Source of the DNA: Betaproteobacteria bacterium
GTDB taxonomy: Bacteria; Pseudomonadota; Gammaproteobacteria; Burkholderiales; Casimicrobiaceae
Direction: 5' to 3'
Length of the DNA: 64,000 nucleotides
Assembly: GCA_016720425.1 (NCBI GenBank)
Contig: JADKKQ010000003.1
Location: forward strand, 496,001-560,000
Under the pieces are notes generated by a model. The model was not told where the DNA came from. It saw nothing but the letters and a program-made list of their open reading frames with translations, and did no database searches. Positions 35,939 through 44,173 of this stretch are shown piece by piece. Both the position numbers and the translations under genes were made by a program. Each line of letters opens with the position of its first letter. Positions within the stretch are counted from its first letter, which is position 1.

Positions 35939-37210
35939 ATGAGCCCGCCGGGCCGTCCCAAGGGCGAACACCGGAGTGCGCAGCACGAAGGAGCTGCAAG
36001 CGCCGCCGACGCGACCCCGCCGCCGCGGCCGCTCGCCGGCCTGCGGGTGCTGGAGCTCGGGCAGCTGATCGCGGGTCCGTTCTGCACCCGGATCATGGGC
36101 GAGTTCGGCGCCGAGGTGATCAAGATCGAGCCGCCCGGCGAGGGCGACCCGCTGCGCAAGTGGCGCCACCTCCACGACGGCACGTCGCTGTGGTGGCACG
36201 TGCAGTCGCGCGGCAAGCGCTCGCTCGCGCTCGACCTGCGCCAGCCCGACGGCCAGGCGATCGCGCGCCGGCTGGCCGCGACCGCCGACGTCGTGGTCGA
36301 GAACTTCCGCCCCGGAACGATGGAGGCCTGGGGCCTCGGCTACGACGCGCTCGCCGCCGCCAACCCCGGGCTCGTCATGGTGCGGATCTCGGGCTACGGG
36401 CAGACCGGCCCCTACCGCGAGCGCCCCGGCTTCGGCGTCATCGGCGAGGCGGTCGGCGGGCTGCGCTACGTCACCGGCACGCCGGACCGCCCGCCGTCGC
36501 GGGTCGGTGTGTCCATCGGCGACACGCTGTCGGCGCTCTACGGCGTCATCGGCGCGCTGGTGGCGCTGGAGTCGCGCCGGGCCACCGGTCGCGGCCAGGT
36601 CGTCGACGTCGCGCTCTACGAAGCGGTGTTCTCGGTGATGGAGTCGATGCTGCCGGAGTTCGACGCCTGCGGCGCGATCCGCGAGCGCACCGGCTCGTTC
36701 CTCCCGGGCATCGCGCCGACGTCGGCGTATCGCTGCCGCGACGGCAGCTACGTGCTCATCGCCGCCAACGCCGACTCGATCTTCCGCCGGCTGTGCACGG
36801 CGATGGGGCGCGCCGACCTCGCCGCCGATCCGGCGCTCGCCCACAACGACGGGCGCGCGGCCCGGCAGGCGTGGCTCGACGCCGAGATCGAGCGCTGGAC
36901 CGCGGAGCGCGCGCCGTCCGACGTCCTGGCGACGATGGAGGCCGCCGAGGTGCCGGCGTCGCGGATCTTCTCCATCGCCGACATCGTCGCCGATCCGCAC
37001 TACGCGGCACGCGAGATGATCCGCACGATCGCGCTGCCCGGCGGCCGGCAGCTCAAGGTGCCCGGGGTCGTGCCCAGGCTCTCGGCCACGCCCGGCGACT
37101 TCGCCGGCGGCGGCCCGGCGCTCGGCGAGCACAGCGATCAGGTGCTGGGCGAACTGGGTTACGATGCAGCGGCGATCGCGGCTTTTCGCGCGCGCGGGAT
37201 CGTGGGCTGA
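35939..37210 (+). CDS. CaiB/BaiF family CoA-transferase
   Basis: This class III CoA-transferase of 423 residues moves CoA between carboxylic acids; the catalytic Asp lies in the family region near residue 190-200, and recognisable blocks are RVLELGQLIAGPFCTRIMGE, EVIKIEPPGEGDPLRKW and GRGQVVDVALYEAVFSVME. The ATG at 35939 is the only usable start, and the first 20 or so residues come from a dispersed DNA repeat; the conserved protein begins at about residue 33 (LAGLRVLELG). It immediately follows the TRAP permease, suggesting that the imported acid is activated to a CoA thioester. Substrates cannot be assigned. Confidence 0.9.
   Translation: MSPPGRPKGEHRSAQHEGAASAADATPPPRPLAGLRVLELGQLIAGPFCTRIMGEFGAEVIKIEPPGEGDPLRKWRHLHDGTSLWWHVQSRGKRSLALDLRQPDGQAIARRLAATADVVVENFRPGTMEAWGLGYDALAAANPGLVMVRISGYGQTGPYRERPGFGVIGEAVGGLRYVTGTPDRPPSRVGVSIGDTLSALYGVIGALVALESRRATGRGQVVDVALYEAVFSVMESMLPEFDACGAIRERTGSFLPGIAPTSAYRCRDGSYVLIAANADSIFRRLCTAMGRADLAADPALAHNDGRAARQAWLDAEIERWTAERAPSDVLATMEAAEVPASRIFSIADIVADPHYAAREMIRTIALPGGRQLKVPGVVPRLSATPGDFAGGGPALGEHSDQVLGELGYDAAAIAAFRARGIVG
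35941..35996 (+). repeat. Dispersed start-site repeat, copy A
   Basis: This copy of a repeat of about 60 bases reads GGGCCGTCCCAAGGGCGAA and CCGGAGTGCGCAGCACGAAG, matching the copies at 51326, 51389 and 54067. Here it begins just inside the CoA-transferase gene and encodes the peptide GRPKGEHRSAQHEG near its N-terminus. The GTGC-GCA-GCAC core is a small inverted repeat, and the end carries AAGGAG, a ribosome-site-like stretch. Confidence 0.85.
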
Positions 37211-37228
37211 ACGCTTCCGGAGGTGGAC

Positions 37229-38572
37229 ATGACGAACCAAGCAGAGGTCGTTCCCGACCCGTCATCGACGTCCGATGCGGTAAAGGCGCTGGGCACGCTG
37301 CTGCGCGGCGACCTGCTGCCGCTGTGCATCGTCCGCGACGGCTGGCTGGTCTACGGCAACGGCGCGTTCTCGCGCACGTTTGCGCTGCCGACGCCGACGG
37401 CCGTGTTTCGCTTCACCGATCTCGCGGTCGAGGAAGACCGGCCGGCGGTGGCCGAGCAGCTCGCCGCCCTCGCCCGCGGTGAGAAGGCGACCGCGCGCTT
37501 CGGCTTTCACGGCCTGCTGCCCGACGGTGCGGTCCGCGCGGTCGAGTTCTTCGGCGCGCCGGCGCCGGCCGGGGATGGCGTGGCGATCGCCGGGATGGTG
37601 CAGGACGTCACCGAGCGGCAGCGCGCGCAGTCGCAGCTGTCGTCGCTGGCCTTCGTCGATGCGCTGACCGGGCTGCCCAACCGCGCGCAGTTCCTCGACC
37701 GGCTGCGCGACGCCTTCGTCGCCGCGCAGGCTGCCGGAACGCGCTTCGCGCTGCTGGTCGGCGATCTCGACGGTTTCAAGGAAGTCAACGACCGGCAGGG
37801 TCACGACGCCGGCGACGTCGTGCTGCAGGTGGTCGCCCGGCGGCTGCGCGGTGCCGCGCGGGCGAACGACACCATCGCGCGGCTGGGCGGCGACGAGTTC
37901 GCGCTGATCCTGCCGTCGATCGGCACGCCCGAGCACGCGGCGCTCGTCGCCGGGCGCGTGGTGCGCGCGGTGTCCGAGCCGATCGCCGTCGACGGCGGCA
38001 GCGTCAGCCTCGGCATCAGTCTCGGCGTGGCGCTGCACCCGGCGCACGGCGCCGACATGGACCGGCTGCTGCGCGCGGCCGACACGGCGATGTACGCCGC
38101 CAAGCACGGCGGCAAGAGCCGCTACGCGATCGCAAGCGCGGCCGACGGCGACGGCCAGGGCGAGGCGGTGGCGCTGCGCTTCGTCGAGTGGAGCGACACC
38201 GCGACCATCGGCGTCGAGCTGATCGACACCCAGCACCGGCGGATGGCCGAGCTCATCAACGCGCTGGGCGAGGACCTGAAGTCGATCCAGCCGCGCGAAC
38301 GGGTGCAGGCGACGATGAACGACCTGGTCCGCTGCACCCGCGAGCACTTCGCCGCCGAGGAGCGGTTGCTCGAAGCCCACGCCTCCGACCAGCTCGAGCG
38401 CCACCGGCGTTCGCATCGCCGGCTGCTCGAGGACCTGGAAAGCCTCGGCAGCGGCGTCGACGAGCAGAGCATGGCGCTGACGATGCGCTATCTCCAGGAC
38501 TGGCTGTTCGTGCACATCGAGGCCGCCGATCGGCCGCTGGCCGAGGCGCTCAACGCCCGGGGCATCCGCTAA
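37229..38572 (+). CDS. PAS-GGDEF diguanylate cyclase with C-terminal hemerythrin domain
   Basis: The 447-residue protein has a PAS-like N-terminus (about residues 20-130), a GGDEF domain (about 140-300) and a bacteriohemerythrin domain (about 310-440). The active site is intact (RLGGDEFALI), with an inhibitory RxxD site (RAND) five residues before it, so it should make c-di-GMP and be product-inhibited. The hemerythrin part has all expected di-iron ligands: TQHRRM, REHFAAEE, HRRSH and HIEAAD. It probably senses oxygen. A GGAGGT ribosome site precedes the ATG. It lies tail to tail with the nap operon (24 bases between stops) and 18 bases after the CoA-transferase. Confidence 0.93.
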   Translation: MTNQAEVVPDPSSTSDAVKALGTLLRGDLLPLCIVRDGWLVYGNGAFSRTFALPTPTAVFRFTDLAVEEDRPAVAEQLAALARGEKATARFGFHGLLPDGAVRAVEFFGAPAPAGDGVAIAGMVQDVTERQRAQSQLSSLAFVDALTGLPNRAQFLDRLRDAFVAAQAAGTRFALLVGDLDGFKEVNDRQGHDAGDVVLQVVARRLRGAARANDTIARLGGDEFALILPSIGTPEHAALVAGRVVRAVSEPIAVDGGSVSLGISLGVALHPAHGADMDRLLRAADTAMYAAKHGGKSRYAIASAADGDGQGEAVALRFVEWSDTATIGVELIDTQHRRMAELINALGEDLKSIQPRERVQATMNDLVRCTREHFAAEERLLEAHASDQLERHRRSHRRLLEDLESLGSGVDEQSMALTMRYLQDWLFVHIEAADRPLAEALNARGIR

Positions 38573-38596
38573 CCCGGGGCCGGCGGACCGCGCGGC

Positions 38597-39052
38597 TCAG
38601 CGCGCCGGCTTGGGCGCCTTGTTGACGACCAGGTCCTTGACGCCGGCGGCAGCCGCGTGGCAAAGCGTGCAGTTGTAGTAGTCGCCGGACAATCGCGGCT
38701 TGGCCTCGGCCGTCTTCGCGTAGTGCAGCGCTGGCATCGGCGTCGGGGCCCCCTTCGCCTTCTTGCCGCCGGGCTTGTCGTGGCAGCCGACGCAGTCGTT
38801 CTTGTCGGACGAGATCGGCAGGAAGTCGTCGACCGCGTGCGGCACCAGCGGCGGCGCGCCGTACGCCGCCTTCGCGGCACCGGAGGCGCCCTTGCCGTCG
38901 GCGGTGAACGGCTGCGGCGTGGGCACGTCGAAGACGCTGCCCTTGGACAGCCCCAGGCTCGCGTCGTCGATCGGCTTCGCGGCCTGAGCAAGCACGATCT
39001 GGGTCGCGGTGAATCCGGCAAGCAGGCACAGCGTGAGGAGCAGGCGTTTCAT
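38597..39052 (-). CDS. napB: Periplasmic nitrate reductase, dihaem cytochrome c subunit NapB
   Basis: NapB passes electrons to NapA in the periplasm. The 151-residue protein has a signal peptide (MKRLLLTLCLLAGFTA, cleavage near VLAQA) and two haem-binding CXXCH motifs, CVGCH and CTLCH; a conserved axial His lies in MPALHY. The ATG at 39052 overlaps the napH stop by 4 bases. It is the last gene of napDAGHB. Confidence 0.95.
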   Translation of the reverse strand: MKRLLLTLCLLAGFTATQIVLAQAAKPIDDASLGLSKGSVFDVPTPQPFTADGKGASGAAKAAYGAPPLVPHAVDDFLPISSDKNDCVGCHDKPGGKKAKGAPTPMPALHYAKTAEAKPRLSGDYYNCTLCHAAAAGVKDLVVNKAPKPAR

Positions 39053-39972
39053 CGTGGTTCCCTCGTCTGGGTGAATTCGTGGGCTATCGGTGCCGCAGCG
39101 ACCCGGCGCGCGCGCAACCCGAAGCTGAGGCTCGACTCCGGGCAGATGGCGACGCAGCGGCCGCAGTTCGTGCACTCGCCGGCGAGCACCATGCCGTTGC
39201 GCGCGGCGGCGGTGAAATTGAGCACGGCCGGCTCCGGGCAGACCTTGACGCAGTCGCCGCAGCGGGTGCAGCTCGCGTCGTCGAAGGCGACCCTGATCTG
39301 TCCCGCGGGGCCGCCGAGCGACCAGAACGCGCCCAGCGGGCACAGGTGGCCGCACCAGCCGTGACGCAGCACCAGCAGGTCGAACAGGAACACCCCGAGC
39401 ACGGCGATGAATCCCAGCCCGAGGCCGAACACGAGTTCGCGGTGCAGGATGCCGATCGGGCTGATCCACTCGAAGGCCGCGACGCCCGTCGACGCGGACA
39501 GCGCCAGCGCCAGCGCCAGCACCCAGTAGCGGGCCTTGGGCGAGAGGTGAAAGAGATCGCGGACGCCGACCTTTTCGCGCAGCGTCGTCGCCGTGTCGGT
39601 GACGATGTTCATCGGGCACACCCAGGCGCAGAACACGCGCCCGCCCAGCAGCAGGTAGACGGCGAGCACGATCGCTGCGCCCGTCAGCACCTCCCGCCCC
39701 GGCCGGTGCCCGCTGGCCAGGATCTGCAGCACGGCGAAGGGGTCGGCCAGCGGTATCGCCCCCAGCAGTTCCGAGGCCGACAGGTTGCCGGCGAGCAGCG
39801 GTCGGCCGGCAATCTTCCAGCCCCAGTGCAGCGTGCCGAAGAAGAGCAGCAGCGTCGCGATCTGCACGCTGCGCCGCGCGATGACGAAGCGCCACGCATG
39901 GAGCTTGCCCCGGAGCGTCCCGGGCAGCACGAAGTGGCGAACGACCCGCGGGCGGTCGTGGCCGGAGGTCAC
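39049..39972 (-). CDS. napH: Quinol dehydrogenase membrane component NapH
   Basis: NapH is the membrane ferredoxin that, with NapG, draws electrons from quinol for periplasmic nitrate reduction. The 307-residue protein has four to five membrane helices, the paired cytoplasmic motifs CAWVCP and CGHLCP, and two C-terminal [4Fe-4S] motifs, CTRCGDCVKVCP and CTNCGRCVAICP. The start is GTG at 39972, which overlaps the napG stop (GTGA), so translation is coupled; no ATG lies at a suitable place. The gene overlaps napB at its other end. Confidence 0.93.
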   Translation of the reverse strand: MTSGHDRPRVVRHFVLPGTLRGKLHAWRFVIARRSVQIATLLLFFGTLHWGWKIAGRPLLAGNLSASELLGAIPLADPFAVLQILASGHRPGREVLTGAAIVLAVYLLLGGRVFCAWVCPMNIVTDTATTLREKVGVRDLFHLSPKARYWVLALALALSASTGVAAFEWISPIGILHRELVFGLGLGFIAVLGVFLFDLLVLRHGWCGHLCPLGAFWSLGGPAGQIRVAFDDASCTRCGDCVKVCPEPAVLNFTAAARNGMVLAGECTNCGRCVAICPESSLSFGLRARRVAAAPIAHEFTQTREPR

Positions 39973-40748
39973 GGCGGCGCTGCCTGGTTGAGGTAATCGA
40001 CGCCCGGTGCCGCCTGCGGCTTCGGCGCCGCGATGCGCGGCGACGGTGCCGCTGCCGGCGCGTCGGCGGCCTGCCCGGAACGCGACGCCTTGTCCTGCAT
40101 CCGGTAGTGGGCGCCGATCCGGCCCTGGACGAATTCGGGCCGCAGCACGCGGATCGCCGCGAGCTCGGTCGGGCAGGACTTCTCGCACAGGCCGCAGCCG
40201 GTGCAGTGCTCGCTGTCGACCATCGGCTCGAAGACCGCGTGCCTGCTGGTCTTGCGCGACTCGGTGTTGATGACGATCGCCTTGCCGCGCAGCGGGCAGA
40301 CGCGATAGCAGACTTCGCAGCGCAGGCCCTGCCACGACAGGCAGTGCTCCTCGTCGATGACCGCGAGCCCCATCCGCGCGCGGTTGACGTCGTCGAGCGC
40401 GGGGTCGAGCGCCCCCGACGGGCAGGCGCGGGTGCAGGGCAGGTCCGGGCACATGTAGCAGGGCACCGTCCGCGGCTCGAAGTGCGGCGTGCCGGTCGCC
40501 GCCGGCCCGGCCACCGAGGCGAGCGACAGCGTGCCGTAGGGACAGGCCCGCACGCATTGACCGCACTTGATGCACTGGGCGGCGAAATCGCGCTCGGCCA
40601 GCGCCCCCGGCGGCCGCAGCGCGCCGGCCGACGCGCGCGCCTCGCTCTTCACCAGCGCGTGCCAGATGAAGCCCACGCTGGCCGCGGCGCCGGCCATCTG
40701 TGCGCCCTTGACCAGGAAATCGCGTCGCGTCCGGCTGCTGTCGTTCAT
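39969..40748 (-). CDS. napG: Ferredoxin-type protein NapG
   Basis: NapG is a periplasmic iron-sulfur protein that works with NapH. The 259-residue protein has a Tat signal (TRRDFLVKG then a hydrophobic run) and four [4Fe-4S] motifs: CIKCGQCVRACP, CYMCPDLPCTRACP, CEVCYRVCP and CTGCGLCEKSCP. Its C-terminal Ala/Pro-rich tail of about 40 residues is not conserved. The ATG at 40748 lies 211 bases after the napA stop, the only large gap in the operon, which is occupied by REP-type repeats. It overlaps napH by 4 bases. Confidence 0.94.
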   Translation of the reverse strand: MNDSSRTRRDFLVKGAQMAGAAASVGFIWHALVKSEARASAGALRPPGALAERDFAAQCIKCGQCVRACPYGTLSLASVAGPAATGTPHFEPRTVPCYMCPDLPCTRACPSGALDPALDDVNRARMGLAVIDEEHCLSWQGLRCEVCYRVCPLRGKAIVINTESRKTSRHAVFEPMVDSEHCTGCGLCEKSCPTELAAIRVLRPEFVQGRIGAHYRMQDKASRSGQAADAPAAAPSPRIAAPKPQAAPGVDYLNQAAPP

Positions 40749-40793
40749 GCGCGTCGGCGCCCTGCCGAGGTCTGCGCCAGGTTCACGCCTGAA

Positions 40794-40891
40794 GGCGCTC
40801 CTGCAGGGTCAGCGCGTCGGCCGGAACTCGTGGGAGGCGCTCCTGCAGAACCAGCGCGTTGGCCGGAACCTGTAGGAGCGGCTTCAGCCGC
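40794..40891 (+). repeat. REP-type repeat cluster between napA and napG
   Basis: Two tandem 42-base units (40794-40835 and 40836-40877), identical at about 35 of 42 positions, start with GGCGCTCCTGCAG and end with a GGGA or AGGA. They lead into GTAGGAGCGGCTTCAGCCGC, whose GCGGCT-TC-AGCCGC part (40878-40891) forms a tight hairpin. This last element matches the REP sequence common in Pseudomonas, Xanthomonas and some betaproteobacteria, mobilised in trans by RAYT transposases. No RAYT gene is in the window. Confidence 0.85.
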
Positions 40892-40959
40892 GAATGAACG
40901 TCGCACCATTGCACTGGCGCCTGACGGCGCTCTCACAGGATGCAAGCCCTCGGCCAAGA

Positions 40960-43704
40960 CTACGCCTTGTAGACCTTGACCGCGGACTTCTTGTAGTCGG
41001 GCTCGCGCGAGATCGGATCGGAGGCGTCGATGACCAGCTTGTTGATGAACACCGCCTCGTCGAAGAACGCGACGAACACCGATCCCTTGGGCATCCGGTT
41101 GCGGCCCTTGGTCTCGACGACGACCTTGACCTTGCCGCGCCGCGACTCGATCCACGCGACGTCGTTGCGCTTCAGTCCGCGTTTCGCCGCGTCGTCGGCG
41201 TGCATGTACATCACCGCCGTCGGCGCGGTGCGGTGCAGTTCCGGCACCCGGCGCGTCATCGACCCCGTGTGCCAGTGCTCGAGGATGCGGCCGGTGCACA
41301 GCCACAGGTCGAAGTTGGCGTCGGTCTGCTCGACCGGAGCCGCATACGGGCGGAAGAAGATCTTCGCCTTGCCGGCGAGCGAGGTGGGCTTCGGATCGGT
41401 GACGTCGTCGAGGTTGCCGGTCGGCAGCGCCTTCAGCAGCGGCCCGTAGAAGTTGAATCCCTCGCCCTTCTTGACGAAGGGATCGTGTCCCTCGACGAAG
41501 CGCCACTTGGTTTCCTTGCCGTCGACCACCGGCCAGCGCAGGCCGCGCACGTCGTCGCGGTAGTAGACGTCGAAGGCCGCGAGGTCGTGCTGCTTGGCCA
41601 CGGTGAACCGGCGGTACTCCTCGAACAGCGCCTTCTCGACGAACCAGCCCTCCTTCAGCGCCTTGACCGTCGAGTTGCCGTGCCCCTTGGCCACCGGGTC
41701 GGGCCAGGCGACCTTGCGGTTGTCCGCGGTGGCGAACAGCGCCTCGTAGAGCGTGGTCTCCGGCGTGTAGCCCAGCTTCTGCGCCTCGGCCAGCACGTCG
41801 GGCAGCTTGCCGTCGGGATAGCCGTCGGCCTTGACGCCGGCGACCGCCTTCTCGCCCCAGACGTCCTTCAGCCGGAAGCGCTTGGCGAACTCCAGCATCA
41901 TCCAGACGTCGCTGCGCGCCTCGCCCGGCGGATCGACCTGCTGGCGCCACAGCTGCGTGCGCCGCTCGGCGTTGCCGTAGCCACCCCACTTCTCGAAGAT
42001 CATCGCCGCCGGCAGGATCAGGTCCGCCACCTTCGCCGTCACCGTCGGATAGGCCTCCGCGACGACGATGAAGCTGTCCATCTCGCGCGCGGCCTTCAGC
42101 CAGTGGTTGGCGTTCGGCGTCGACTGGAAGGGGTTGGTGGTCTGGATCCACAGGAACTTGACACCGCCGTCCTCGAGGTCGCGCAGGATCGCCATGATGT
42201 CGCTGCCGATCTTCGGGTTGAGCGTGTTCGGCGGCAGCTTCCACATCTCCTCGGTCGTCTTCCGGTGCGCCGCGTTGTCGACCAGCATGTCGGCCGGCAG
42301 CCGGTGCGAAAACGTGCCCACCTCGCGCGCCGTCCCGCAGGCCGACGGCTGCCCGGTGAGCGAGAACGCGCCGTTGCCGGGGCGCGCGTGCTTGCCGAGC
42401 AGCAGGTGCGTCGCGTAGCACTGCTCGTTCACCCACACGCCGCGGATGTGCTGGTTGAAGCCCATCGTCCAGAAGGACATCACGTTGCGCTTGGGATCGA
42501 CGTAGATGTCGACCAGCTCGACGAGCTTCGCCTTGAACTTGTCCAGAGGCTCGTCCGGATCGCCCTTGGCGAGCTCGGCGACGAAGTCGAGCGTGTACGG
42601 CTCGACCGCCTTCTTGAAGTCGTCGAAGCTGATCAGCCAGTGCTTGCCGGCCGAGGTCCGGTTCTTCTGCTCGACCCGGGTGCCCGGCTCCTTGCGCTGG
42701 CCCACGGCCTCGTGCTTGTCGAGCACGTGGACGAGCTCCTGGCCCTGGACGTCCTTCTCGGCCGGGAACGCGAACTTGTCGGTCGGGCGCATGCCGTAGC
42801 CGATGTCGGCCGGGCCGGTGGCGAACACGCAGTGCCGGTCGACGAACTCCCGGTTGACGGCGTTGCGGGCGATGATCTCGCGCGCGACGTAGTTCTGGAT
42901 CGCGAGATCGGCATTGGGCTTCATCACGATCTCGAGGTCGGCGATGTCCGACGACAGGTTCGCAAAGGTGGTGATGTTGACGATCTTCGTGGTCCTGGCG
43001 GTGAGGCGACGGTCGGTGATCCGCGACCACAGCACCGGGTGCGCCTCGGCCATGTTGGCGCCCCAGAGGATCATCGCGTCCGCGAGCTCGATGTCGTCGT
43101 AGTTGTTGGCCGGCTCGTCGACGCCGAAGGTCTGGTAGAACGCCGCCACGGCGCTCGCCATGCACAGCCGCGCGTTGGGGTCGATGTTGTTCGAGCGGAA
43201 GCCCGCCTTCATCAGCTTGGAGGCGGTGTAGCCCTCCTGGATCAGCGACTGACCCGACGGGATCATCGCGATGCCGGTCGGCCCCTTCTGCGCCAGCGCG
43301 CGCTTCGCCTGCCGTTCCATCTCGTCCATCGCCCGGTCCCAGCTCACCGGGACGAAGTCGCCCCTCTTGTCGAAGGCGCCGTCCTTCATCCGCATCAGCG
43401 GCCTGGTCAGGCGGTCCTGCCCGTAGAGGATGCGGCCGTTGAAGTAGCCCTTGATGCAGTTGAGCCCCCGGTTCACCGGCGCATCGGGGTCGCCCTTGAC
43501 GGCGACGATCTGCCCGCCCTTGGTCGCGATCTGGATGCCGCAGCCGGTGCCGCAGAAGCGGCAGACGCCCTTGTCCCAGCTCCAGCCGGCCTCGGCCGCC
43601 TTCGCCTGCGCCAGCGCTTCCTGGCTGACCGTGATGCCGACGGTGGCCGCGGTGGCGGCGGCGATCCCGGATTTCATGAATGCGCGGCGGGTAAGGCTCG
43701 TCAT
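40960..43704 (-). CDS. napA: Periplasmic nitrate reductase catalytic subunit NapA
   Basis: NapA reduces nitrate to nitrite in the periplasm using a molybdenum bis-pyranopterin cofactor and one [4Fe-4S] cluster. The 914-residue protein, slightly longer than the usual 830, starts with a Tat signal (LTRRAFMKSG). The cluster motif CRFCGTGCG with the distal Cys in GLNCIKGYF is followed by the molybdenum-ligand Cys in NARLCMASAV. The ATG at 43704 is chosen because it starts the Tat peptide. It follows napD by 54 bases. moaC at 13765 supplies a step of cofactor synthesis. Confidence 0.97.
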   Translation of the reverse strand: MTSLTRRAFMKSGIAAATAATVGITVSQEALAQAKAAEAGWSWDKGVCRFCGTGCGIQIATKGGQIVAVKGDPDAPVNRGLNCIKGYFNGRILYGQDRLTRPLMRMKDGAFDKRGDFVPVSWDRAMDEMERQAKRALAQKGPTGIAMIPSGQSLIQEGYTASKLMKAGFRSNNIDPNARLCMASAVAAFYQTFGVDEPANNYDDIELADAMILWGANMAEAHPVLWSRITDRRLTARTTKIVNITTFANLSSDIADLEIVMKPNADLAIQNYVAREIIARNAVNREFVDRHCVFATGPADIGYGMRPTDKFAFPAEKDVQGQELVHVLDKHEAVGQRKEPGTRVEQKNRTSAGKHWLISFDDFKKAVEPYTLDFVAELAKGDPDEPLDKFKAKLVELVDIYVDPKRNVMSFWTMGFNQHIRGVWVNEQCYATHLLLGKHARPGNGAFSLTGQPSACGTAREVGTFSHRLPADMLVDNAAHRKTTEEMWKLPPNTLNPKIGSDIMAILRDLEDGGVKFLWIQTTNPFQSTPNANHWLKAAREMDSFIVVAEAYPTVTAKVADLILPAAMIFEKWGGYGNAERRTQLWRQQVDPPGEARSDVWMMLEFAKRFRLKDVWGEKAVAGVKADGYPDGKLPDVLAEAQKLGYTPETTLYEALFATADNRKVAWPDPVAKGHGNSTVKALKEGWFVEKALFEEYRRFTVAKQHDLAAFDVYYRDDVRGLRWPVVDGKETKWRFVEGHDPFVKKGEGFNFYGPLLKALPTGNLDDVTDPKPTSLAGKAKIFFRPYAAPVEQTDANFDLWLCTGRILEHWHTGSMTRRVPELHRTAPTAVMYMHADDAAKRGLKRNDVAWIESRRGKVKVVVETKGRNRMPKGSVFVAFFDEAVFINKLVIDASDPISREPDYKKSAVKVYKA

Positions 43705-43758
43705 GTTCGCTCCTCGGAGGATTCGACCGGGCGCCGGAGGCGCCAACGATGGCTCAGG

Positions 43759-44019
43759 CTAAAGGGGGGTGCCGGCGAGCGACGGATCGTCGGCGAAGTA
43801 GTGGTAGACCATTTCCGCCGCGACGACGCCGGGCAGGGCCTGGATGCGGCGCAGGCCGTCGACTTCGTCCTCGATCGTAGGCGCTTCCTGGACGACGACC
43901 ACACGCGACGTGGCGGCGTCGGTGTGGTGGACCTCGACCCCCGGCAGCACCGGCAGCCCCGCGACGATCTCGTCGAAGCGGCCGCTCGCCGCGGTGACCA
44001 GAATGCCCGAAAGGTTCAT
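43759..44019 (-). CDS. napD: NapA maturation chaperone NapD
   Basis: NapD binds the Tat signal peptide of NapA and prevents export before the cofactor is inserted. The 86-residue protein has the family start MNLSGILVTAASGRFDEIV and the ferredoxin-like beta-alpha-beta pattern; VVVVQEAPTIEDEVDGLR lies in the middle. The ATG at 44019 was chosen over an in-frame upstream start because the family begins exactly there. It is the first gene of the nap operon, about 66 bases downstream of the predicted transcription start. Confidence 0.9.
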   Translation of the reverse strand: MNLSGILVTAASGRFDEIVAGLPVLPGVEVHHTDAATSRVVVVQEAPTIEDEVDGLRRIQALPGVVAAEMVYHYFADDPSLAGTPL

Positions 44020-44091
44020 GACCCACCCCGCTGCCGGCGGCGATCGCCGGCGCGAAAATGCGCTGCGCACCCGGTGCCGGCCATGCCAGAG

Positions 44092-44133
44092 ATGCTAGGT
44101 GACGATCGCCGGCGCCACCTTGACTCGCGTCAA
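44092..44133 (-). promoter_or_regulatory. FNR/CRP-family (FNR, Dnr-type) class II promoter of napDAGHB
   Basis: A perfect inverted repeat TTGAC-N4-GTCAA lies at 44120-44133, matching the FNR/Dnr box. On the minus strand a -10-like TAGCAT follows at 44097-44092. With the box centred at -41.5, transcription would start near 44085 and the -10 would fall exactly there, the geometry of a class II FNR-activated promoter. This implies that nap is induced when oxygen is low, or by NO through a Dnr-type regulator. Confidence 0.75.
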
Positions 44134-44173
44134 TCGGCGGCCGGCTACCCGTGCGACGGATTGCCGCAGCGGG

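Noticed and set aside
34009..36216. A 735-codon minus-strand frame rich in Asp, His and Arg
   Set aside because: It is the complement of the TRAP permease and CoA-transferase genes; the composition mirrors hydrophobic codons on the other strand.
40794..40891. Repeat cluster considered as an insertion sequence remnant
   Set aside because: No transposase fragment or long inverted termini are present; the sequence fits a REP-type element.
44041..44114. Repeated CGATCGCCGGCG at 44041 and 44103 as an operator pair
   Set aside because: Short GC-rich repeats are expected by chance in this sequence, and the FNR box explains the promoter better.
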